Shown here piece after piece: positions 56,079-64,000 of a stretch of 64,000 bases of DNA. The stretch lies in assembly GCA_019633425.1 (NCBI GenBank), contig WSUB01000187.1, positions 1 to 64,000 on the forward strand, read 5' to 3'. This DNA comes from Tulasnella sp. 424 (Eukaryota; Basidiomycota; Agaricomycetes; Cantharellales; Tulasnellaceae). Below the pieces are notes generated by a model. It was given only the letters and a program-made list of their open reading frames with translations, searched no databases and was not told the DNA's origin. Position numbers and translations under genes: made by a program. Every line of letters starts with the position of its first letter. The stretch's first letter is position 1.

Positions 56079-58675
56079 TTAAGAAGAATAGGGGCGAGGT
56101 GGCTGGACGTCGGCCTCGCGAGGAACGGATAATCTCCTTCTGTCCGTCTCTGCATCACTCCGGGCCCTGCCGAGAGATGATGACTCGTCTGAAGGCTCCA
56201 GTTGTTCTTGCGCGCTGGCAGGAACACCGAGACTTCGACCTGTATTCGGGGTGGGATTCTGCTCGAACCAATTGACGATGGCCCTGTAGTCGTCAGCAGG
56301 GAAGTTTGGGCTGTCCAGCTGAGTTGTCCAATCCCTCGAACCCCTCGAAGCTCTGGAAACTCTTGCACCAGTGGCTGCTCGCGCTGGGGGTGGCGGCATT
56401 AACGGGACGCCAGGTCCTGGGAACGGCTGCTGACTCGTCGTTGCTATTGGAGAAGGGCCGGTCGTATGTGTTGCAAGTGACTGAGTCCAAATGGGCCTCG
56501 TGGACGGAACTCGTTGGCCTAGCGAAACGGACTCGGCCTAACATTGAATGGGCGTTTAGCAAAAAAGTCTCAGAATCCACGGTGACTTGCACTTACCCTG
56601 ACGACCTGTCCGCTCCACGGTCTTCCACCAGCTTCATCAATCGATTCGGCGGTAATATCGCGTTCCTCTTGACCCATTCGCGGCGATTCTAAGCCAGAGT
56701 GGTGTAAAGACGGCGTGTACAGCAGAGATCTATCAATTGGAGGCACAGTCAAGACTTGCTCACCGGTTGCACGAGAGAACGAAGCTGCAGGTGCTGGAGG
56801 TTCATCATCGAGGTTTCCGCCAAGCAGAGCCTCGCCAGCTTCATTTTCCTCTTCAATGGCGCTCCTCGTCCAACGAGCTCGCTGGTTGGCAGAATCGGCA
56901 GCAGGTGGGAGGAGTCCGACAGGCGGAAGGGAGTCCAGGGCGTCGTCGTATACATGTGGGTCAGCAAGATATGCTGAATTTTCGAATGGGTTGCCGGAGC
57001 TGGCGGTATGAAGGGAGGATCGGAGTTGGGGTGGTACAGCTGACACCGGTTGGTAGCCTTGCAGGGGAAGCGGGGGAACGGGTGGGTGGGGTTGACGAGA
57101 AACTAGACCAACATTCCTCTCACTCATCTCCGGGTCGCCGAGAGCGACGCCAATGGCACCACCCGTCAAACCAGAGCCAGGAGTCTGCGGTCTTGACCTG
57201 GCGTCGACGTATTCGGAGTGACCCGAAGCGAACGACGCAGGACGATCATTGCTTGTATATGTAGAATTTAATCGTTCCACTAGCTCGGAGGGGCGGGAGG
57301 AGGAGTTGAGACTGTTTGGCGGGAAGGGCTGGAGAGGTGAATCCGTAAGTCTTGGTGGTGTCGGTGGGCGAGTCATGCCCAAGCCCATAGCTTGCTGTCG
57401 ACTAGGCGGGACAACCTCTTCCCATCCTTCTCCAAGTTGCTCCGGACGCCGTCCTCTTCCGAAGAAGTTCATGAAGGTGCCGGTTATTGGTGTGATCACT
57501 GAGCCGATTCGCGAGCGCGGAGACGTGCTTCCAGAACTGCTGGATTGAAGGTTGCTCGTGCGGATTTCTTGAGGAGGCGCGGCCCTTGATCGCGACGCTG
57601 CGGTGGCCGCGGCTGCACCTGCTGCTACACCTGCACCGACAGCCAAAGCAGTATATCCATTAGCGGACCGACGGTGGACTTCGTCCGTTGAAGCTCTCGA
57701 TGGCTCGACGGCCTCAGCTGTCTCCGCAGTTTCGGCTGAACCGCCCAAGGCCGTCGGTACCGCCTCGTATTGTGGCCTCCTTGTGGAAAGGGGTGTTCTC
57801 CGTCCGGACCTTAAAATGCTACCGGGCATCGTGGGGCTTCCGATCGGGGGAGATTCACCGCCGGCCAGACGACCCGAAAGCAGGGACGACTGTTCGGCAA
57901 CACCAGCCTGAACCTCTGGGTCGCGAGGATCCGAGCGTCGGTACGAGGACCTGTGATCCCTTCGACGGAAGCAGCATGCGGCCAAGATACAGCAGAGCAC
58001 AATGGCCAAAAGGCCTCCGACGACAATTCCGACAATTGCTCCCGTTGGAAGGGCGAGGTGTTTTCCCGCAGGTGGGAAAGCGGCCGGTGTCACGGAAGAC
58101 GAACTGGTGGGGAGGGTGGAGGAAGCGGTTTCTGAAGCGGCTGATGATGCACTTAGACTTTCACTGGACATCGAGGCGCTGCTGAGGCTTGCAATGCTGG
58201 ACATCGAGATGCTGCTGAGGCTTGCAACGCTGGAGGCTGAGATGCCACTGAGGCTGCTTGCGCCCGAAGCGGTAGTAATTGGCGCGGCAGACTGCGTGAT
58301 CGCTGACACGGCGCCTAATACGCTACTCTGAATCGCGGAGTTGACGGCTGTCTCCGTTGCCATGGTCCCTGAGGTTGGAGCTGGAGTTGCTGTAGCAGTG
58401 ATCGCCGGGGATATCGTGGTTGGTCCTGGTGTCGTCATCGACATCTGCTCCGTATCCGTTGCGGTTGGAGGGATGTAGATGCTGGCTGGGGAAGCAGAGC
58501 CACCCCACACCCAACCTGAGCCCAATGGGATCTGTTCAAAGGGAAATTAGTTCCTTGTGGACCGCGTTAATGGAGTACGACTGGTTCTTACACTGGGTCC
58601 ATAATAAGTGAGAGGAAGATTTACAATGGCCACGGTCGTGATGGGAGCACCAGTAGGGTCCGTTGGATTTGCCAT
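56079..58675 (-). CDS. Ser/Thr-rich single-pass membrane protein (Mid2/WSC-like architecture)
   Basis: Three exons. The start MANPTDPTGAPITTVAIVNL (ATG 58673-58675) splices to IPLGSGWVWGGSASPASIY, followed by about 110 residues almost entirely Ser, Thr, Ala and Pro with short repeats (SSISMSSIASLSSASMSSES). One membrane helix (GAIVGIVVGGLLAIVLCCIL) is followed at once by CCFRRRDHRSSYRRSD, then a disordered cytosolic tail of some 500 residues rich in Pro, Ser and Arg, ending QPPRPYSS. The last splice (VVR|AESVSLGQRV) removes a stop. The layout is that of fungal cell-wall stress sensors (Mid2/Wsc type): O-mannosylated stalk, one helix, basic juxtamembrane cluster, signalling tail. There is no clear signal peptide or cysteine-rich WSC domain, so the role is inferred from architecture only. 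Confidence 0.65.
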
Positions 58676-59802
58676 AGTGGTGTAAGAGGCAGAAAGCCCT
58701 GATGAATGTCTTTGTTAAGAATGGAGTCCCCATCAGACCACGAAATACGCACAAAATGGTAGGTCTTGAGTAGCTTGTCGTTTGTCGAGAGATACAGAGG
58801 TGAGAGCAGGGGTATAGAAAGCCATACAATTGATAGCTATGCCCCTCGAGGTTGAGTTGTTGGAGTTGATGGATCCCGAGCGATTTCGAATTCTTCTCTA
58901 GAGTCTTTTGAGAGACTCGCAAGTGACCTGTGATAAATACAGAAATATCAGACTAAATGTGAGCTTGATCGTCCGGAGTAAAGCGGATGATGCGGGAAAA
59001 GGTAATACTGACGTTCGAACCGGGACGGTCGTTATTGAAATTGGGAAATTGTAATGATGGCACAGGAACGCAACGGTGCTGCGTTCGATCGTTAGAGTTG
59101 AAGATAGAAGGTACAGGTGATCGTGATAGGAGGATTCGTAAGTAGTGAAAAGAGCGCGGGGTGTAGCGGATGAGGTAGCTCGAGAGACGGGCGGAAATGC
59201 AAAAGCCTGTTCGAACAGGGTCTGAGCAGCGGATATAACGGTCCGACCTCCGTCTTTGTTCTGGTCGCATCACGTGCTGGTACCCGCTTTCACTCAGAGG
59301 CGCTAGTTCACGACTTTCCAAAGCCAAAAATTTCACTCAAACGCCCAAATTTCTTAATGCTAATGGTGCTATATATCATTTGCGTGTATATCCGGTGATA
59401 GAATGTGTCGAGCGATGTCATCTCCGCACAACACCTGGGAGCCTCCCCTTTCAGTCGTGCAGTAAGCTCGAGGGTGTACAGTAAACGCAATTAGACTACA
59501 TGATTAGGATCAGCGTTCCACTCTATTCGGAACGCAGGAGTCGAATTGTAGCACGTAGTGACTCTTTAAGAGCGTCCGGTCGCGTACTAGCGCGGACCGA
59601 CCCTCTGGAAAGTCCACCAACCGGGAGGCGATCGACCGCAAACCACTACATTCAAAGATTTGCACTCCACCGGCATGAAAAGAATGAACGAGAAAACTTG
59701 GACAGAATTGGAGGAAGGATTTGCGATGGAAGACAGAGGCAAGAACCGCGAGAACCGAAGCCCCCTTGCCCTCTCCCATCTCCAGCACTCTCCCTACACA
59801 TC
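58676..59802. other. Intergenic; duplicated Ras promoter region in right part
   Basis: 58676-59080 shows no gene. From about 59085 onward the sequence is a copy of about 62655-63493, the flank upstream of the canonical Ras gene. It includes a TCACTCAAACGCCCAAATT block (59333) and a near-identical 110-bp block at 59500-59610. Relative to the other copy, about 85 bp of pyrimidine-rich leader just before the ATG is missing. Confidence 0.7.
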
Positions 59803-60272
59803 ATGTCTCGCGTAAGTCTTTTCTTTTGCACACGAATCAAGTCGTGCATCAAGCACGACGAGGGCTATTCCTGCTTTTTCGGCGGTTTTTTTTTTGCCAT
59901 GTAGTTGAGTTGTCTTGTGGACTGACGCACTGATCGCTCGTTCCCTCCTCTTTTAGGCCCAATTCCTTCGTGAATACAAGCTTGGCGTTGTCGGTCCCAG
60001 TGGTACGCGCTATCACCCAGCTACTAGTCGACCGGTTCACTGAAAGTATCATTCAGGTGTCGGAAAATCCCCTCTGGTCATCCAGTTCATTCAAAGCCAT
60101 TTCGTCGACGAGTACGAACCAACCATTGAAGGTACGCCAACCCGCGCATCAAGATCTATATGCTCGAGGCGCTGACATGCAGGCTCGTAGACTCCTATCG
60201 CAAGCAATGCGTGATCGACGAAGAGGTCGCTTTGTTGGATGTGTTGGATACCACCGGTCTAGAAGAATACGG
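59085..60272 (+). repeat. Partial Ras-gene duplication, left copy
   Basis: Matches about 62655-63960: upstream flank, tiny first exon ATGTCTCGC, and identical intron positions through the exon ending at the switch II region. The right copy leaves the window at 64000, so the true right-hand boundary of the duplication cannot be seen. The left copy turns into kinase sequence after about 61000. Confidence 0.8.
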
Positions 60273-62334
60273 GTAAGTTGTCAATGCGACAGTCGGCGCC
60301 CGCTGCCCATTTAGCCTTACCGCCTCGTTCGTTGTCTAGTGCTCTGCGTGAACAGTGGATGCGAACCGGAGAGGGTTTCCTTCTTGTATACAGCATCACT
60401 TCAAGGAACTCGTTCGAGGAACTCAGCACCTTCTATCAACAAATCCTTCGAGTCAAGGACAAAGACTCATTCCCCGTCATCGTTATCGGCAACAAGTGCG
60501 ACTTGGAATACGAGCGTCAAGTGGGCATGAACGGTGCGGTTCCCTTTTGCTTTTCTTTCCTTTTTTCCTCCGCTCTGGGAATCAACCTGCTGACAAGCCA
60601 CATTTTGTTTCCAAATCGGGTACCGCAAACTTGCCTCATCACAAATACTATACCGTTCTTGGCTGCGCACCCACGAACCCAAATCCTCCCCCCACCGCTC
60701 TCCCGCCGACCGCCACAATCAGAGGGTCGAGACTTCGCCAAGCGCTTTGGGTGCCAGTTCCTCGAGACGTCCGCCAAGCAGCGCATTCGCGTCGACGACG
60801 CTTTCATCCAACTCGTTCGCGAAATCCGGAAATACAACAAGGTTCGTAATCGCACCCCTGAGCCCTCCCCTGAGCCCTCCCCTGCGCCCTCCCCTGCGCC
60901 CTTTTCACTTCGACGCTTCCTCGTGTCTCCATCTGTCTTCACCCGATGGAGACAAGCTCCCGGCCGACCGGGTGGACCGACTGGCGCTGGCCCCGGGGCA
61001 GTTTATCCTGTTAAAGTGGAATTCGACATCTCTCAGACCGCTTTGGTACGTACAACGTGATTTCCAGGCGACGAAACAACAGTTTAATGATAAGGATTCG
61101 TTTCCCAGTCCGAGACGCTTGCTGAGCTCGCCCATCTTTTAATATTACCTTCTAAATTAACAATATTGGACAGCTCTGAGGTTGGATGCGGTAGATATGG
61201 AGAAGTCCTTCTAGCGACGTTGGGCGGGTCTCAAGGCCCCACGTATGTTGCGGTCAAAGAGCTTCGAACTGTCGGGACAAGAGGCGTTCGTCATCGCCTG
61301 GCCTTGGTCAGCACTCTAGACGTCTCCGTTGGTCTTCCGCACCGCTTACAAGCCTTTTCAGCGTCTCGCGAGAGAACTCAAGATATGGGCCAGAGCAAAC
61401 CATCCGAACACTCTCAGACTCATTGGTTACTATCTTAGCGACAACTACGAAATTGCACGATTTATTTCGCCTTTCATGCGTAATGGCAATGTTTCTCAAT
61501 ACCTAGAGAGAGAGCAAGTCGGCGCATCCAAACGTCTGGACATAGTAGGCCCTGCATCACGATTGCCTTTGCCTTCGACTCACCTTAAATATCGTATAAG
61601 ATTCAGGATATTACTCTGGGAATGAACTATCTCCATGACTGCGATCCACCCATCTGTCACGGAGACTTGAAACCGGTGAATCTGCCTCTTTTCGAACAGC
61701 AGGCAGCGCCGCTAACGAGCGCGCCGCGCCAGACCAATATTCTCATGGACGACAGCTTTCATGCTGTGTTGTGTGACTTCGGCCTGGCATCGTTCATCCA
61801 GGAATCCGGTATTTCGTCTGGCTTGACAACATCACAGTCTATTAAAGGTTCTATTCGATACATGAGCCCAGAGCTCCACTTGGAGGAAGACGCTAAACAT
61901 ACGCTCGCGAGCGATGTCTGGGCGTGGGGGTGTACTGCTTTTGAGGTGAGGGCATTTCGGAATCCTAAGTCCTCTCGTCCGTTGACGCGTCTGCTCCTAA
62001 GACCGTGACCGATTGCGCACCATACGAGACCGCTAAAGGAGATACTGGGATACTCTTGGCCTTCATTCAAAAGGATCCTCCGGGCTCCGCTGAAGCCGTG
62101 ATGAGCAAGCTTCCGGCTGATACCCTTCCAGATGTCATCACAGCTTTCCATAACTTGCAAGCTTGCCTCTCTCGGTGTTGGGACTTTGTGGCTACACAGC
62201 GCCCGCAAATGCCTGCCATCTTACTCCAACTTTTCCCAAACATCACTGCTGAGAGCCAAGCGAAGACTCGGACTTCACCGCCAGTTTCCACTCGTTGTAT
62301 GTGGACCATCATGGCAACTTTTGGTGTGGGCTGA
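59803..62334 (+). CDS. Ras-like GTPase fused to protein kinase (chimeric gene)
   Basis: Eleven exons with consensus sites and consistent phases: 59803-59811, 59957-60002, 60057-60131, 60191-60272, 60340-60533, 60723-61045, 61109-61306, 61353-61544, 61607-61675, 61733-61945, 62002-62334; 577 aa. Residues 1-200 are Ras-like: P-loop GPSGVGKS, effector [15 protein letters not shown], switch [29 protein letters not shown]. Human Ras positions 12, 59 and 61 are Ser, Thr and Leu. No CAAX box; instead a linker of PSPEPSPAP repeats. Exon 7 onward is a tyrosine-kinase-like domain: [65 protein letters not shown]. The kinase exon has no ATG of its own in frame, which favours one transcript. Alternative: two genes with a missed start. 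If fused, the GTPase would sit on the kinase N-terminus, off membranes. Confidence 0.7.
60856..60905 (+). repeat. 12-bp tandem repeat coding PSPE/PSPA
   Basis: Four units of CCTGAGCCCTCC / CCTGCGCCCTCC encode the Pro-Ser-Pro-Glu/Ala linker between the GTPase and kinase halves of the chimeric gene. Confidence 0.85.
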
Positions 62335-63493
62335 TCAGAAAAATTCTGCACTTGTTTCAGGAGCATCGGGAGGGATCGTTCGAGCCGGCAGTCCACAGCA
62401 AATCATTTGACAATGTCCTCGGCCCAGCAACTCTAAGGAACGTAGGGGTTCTCACCCACTTGTTGTCGCCGTTGGTGGCAATCCTGACCGACACGCTGTC
62501 GCTGGCAGCGAGGATGGGAGACAAATGTTCAGCACCTCCAGACATAATAAATTTGTAATCATGGGATATAGGCGGGTGCCTTGAGAAACTCATTTTTGTC
62601 ATTGGGAGTTCATGCTGGCAAAAGACGCAAGAACGAGTCGGTTTGACACCTTTTGCCCTATTCGATCGTTAGACTTGAACATAGAAGGTACCATCGTGGT
62701 GGGAGGATTCGTAGGTAATCAAAAGAGCGCGGGTGTAGTGGATGAGATAGCTCTAAAGACGGGCGTAAATGCCAAAGCCTGCGTTCTGACCAGCGGATAT
62801 AACGGTCCGACCTCCGTCTTTGTTCTGGTCGCATCACGTGGTGGTGCCCGCTTTCACTCAAAGGCGCTAGTTCACGACTTTCCAAAGCCAAAAACTCACT
62901 CAAACGCCCAAATTTCTTAATGCCAATGGCGTCCCTATATCATTCGCGTGTATATCCGGTGATAGAATCTGTCGAGCGGTGTCATCTCCGCACAACACCT
63001 GGGAGCCTCCCCTTTCAGTCGTGCAGTAAGCTCGAGGGTGTACAGTGAACGCAATTAGACTACATGATTAGGATCAGCGTTCCACTCTATTCGGAACGCA
63101 GGAGTCGTATTGTAGCACGTAGTGACTCTTTAAGAGCGTCCGGTCGCGGACTAGCGCGGACCGACCCTCGGGAATGTTCACCCAACCGGGAGTACTCCAC
63201 TCCGGGGGGCGGTAGACCGCAAACCACTGCACTCAAAGACTTGCAACTCCACCGGCATGAAAAGAAAACGAATGAATGAATAAGAAAAGTTGGAGAGAAT
63301 TGGAGGAAGGATTTGCGATGGAAGACAGAGGCAAGAACCGCGAGAACCGAAGCCGGTCGGGGCGGGGAAATTCATTTACATACGAAAGACCACTCTCTGT
63401 CTTGCTCAGTCCCCCGTCCGTCCGCATCAAAACCAAAACCCCCTCCCCTTTTCCCCTTGCCCTCTCCCATCTCCAGCACTCTCCCTACACATC
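62335..63493. other. Intergenic; Ras upstream flank
   Basis: 62335-62640 is the 3' flank of the chimeric gene with no exon seen. From about 62655 the sequence is the source or sister copy of 59085-59802. It ends in a pyrimidine-rich leader (63420-63490) containing CCCCCTCCCCTTTTCCCC just before the Ras ATG. Confidence 0.6.
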
Positions 63494-64000
63494 ATGTCTC
63501 GCGTAAGTCTTTTCTTTTGTGCACGCACCGAGTCGTGCACCAAGCACGACAAGGGTTTTTTCCGCTTTTTCGGCGGTTTTTTTGCCATGCAGTTGAGTTG
63601 TCTTGTGGACTGACGCACTGATCGCTCGTTCCCTCCTCTTTTAGGCCCAATTCCTTCGTGAATACAAGCTTGTCGTTGTCGGTGGCGGCGGTACGCGACA
63701 TCACCCAGCTAATAATCGACCGGCTAACTGAAAGTATCGTTCAGGTGTCGGAAAATCCGCTCTGACCATCCAGTTCATTCAAAGCCATTTCGTCGACGAG
63801 TACGACCCAACCATTGAAGGTACGCCAACCCGCGCATCAAGATCTATATTCTCTTGGCGCTGACATGCAGGCCGTAGACTCCTATCGCAAGCAATGCGTG
63901 ATCGACGAAGAGGTCGCTCTGTTGGATGTGTTGGATACCGCCGGTCAAGAAGAATACGGGTAAGTTGTCAATGCAACAGTCGGCGCCCGCTCCACATCTG
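63494..64000 (+). CDS. Ras GTPase, canonical, cut by window end
   Basis: Exons 63494-63502, 63645-63690, 63745-63819 and 63878-63959. The translation is [71 protein letters not shown]. Gly at human positions 12 and 13, Ala59 and Gln61 are all standard, as in fungal Ras1. It is a membrane-anchored GTP switch controlling cAMP/MAPK signalling, growth polarity and mating. The last intron starts at 63960 and the rest, including the CAAX box, lies beyond the window. The acceptor GCCGTAG|AC, not the nearer TGCAG, keeps the frame, as in the left copy. Confidence 0.9.

Noticed and set aside
57249..58331. Plus-strand frames opposite the Ser/Thr-rich membrane protein
   Set aside because: Their existence follows from codon bias of the Ser/Ala-rich minus strand; no splice sites or motifs.
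60278..60340. ATG at 60278 as an independent start for the Ras-kinase gene
   Set aside because: It lies inside an intron. The ATGTCTCGC exon at 59803 matches the canonical Ras start at 63494 and keeps all phases.
1..64000. tRNA, rRNA or intact transposon genes
   Set aside because: I looked for B-box-like GGTTCGAATCC sequences, reverse transcriptase, integrase or DDE motifs and saw none convincing; a tRNAscan or RepeatMasker run could still find some.

Overview
The window reads as nuclear DNA of a filamentous basidiomycete (Agaricomycete). Genes are cut by many short introns (about 45-70 nt, GT...AG with CTAAY/CTGAC-like branch points, a few GC...AG), and the families are fungal: QDR/DHA1-type MFS transporters, a Pmc1-type Ca2+-ATPase, prenylcysteine oxidase, GH15 glucoamylase, dolichol kinase, an inositol polyphosphate 5-phosphatase and nicotinate phosphoribosyltransferase. 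Expanded tyrosine-kinase-like genes with HGDLK loops and a kinase-TPR fusion recall Rhizoctonia/Ceratobasidium-type genomes. That placement is an inference. No prokaryotic operons, CRISPR arrays, tRNA or rRNA genes were recognised.

The left half (1-31.3 kb) is a mosaic of segmental duplications. A kinase-TPR gene is present twice (604-2896 and 12930-15236, minus strand). A P-type Ca2+-ATPase gene is present as one apparently intact copy (26884-31298, minus, 7 exons, 1336 aa), one full-length but damaged copy (4135-8078), one copy missing its whole catalytic core (10529-11904), and three orphan 5' fragments (about 3.2, 15.9 and 21.2 kb). A 5.3 kb unit holding two convergent MFS transporter genes is repeated head to tail (15.8-21.05 and 21.06-26.3 kb). 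One copy of the first transporter is frameshifted.

About 31.3-35.4 kb shows no recognisable gene. The right half (35.4-64 kb) is mostly ordinary gene-dense sequence: two dienelactone-hydrolase-family genes, a probable mitochondrial unknown, a tandem pair of prenylcysteine oxidases, a GH15 glucoamylase divergent from dolichol kinase with overlapping ATGs, an inositol 5-phosphatase, nicotinate phosphoribosyltransferase and a Ser/Thr-rich single-pass membrane protein.

The most unusual object is at 59803-62334. A partial duplication of a Ras gene (canonical copy starts at 63494 and runs off the window) lies directly upstream of a protein kinase, and the two join in frame across consensus introns into one predicted 577-aa Ras-kinase chimera. 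The Ras half keeps all five GTPase motifs, lacks a CAAX box, and differs from canonical Ras at positions equivalent to human 12, 59 and 61 (Ser, Thr and Leu), positions where substitutions are known to impair GTP hydrolysis. Prenylcysteine oxidase and dolichol kinase in the same window both belong to isoprenoid/prenyl metabolism, but nothing in the sequence ties them functionally to Ras.
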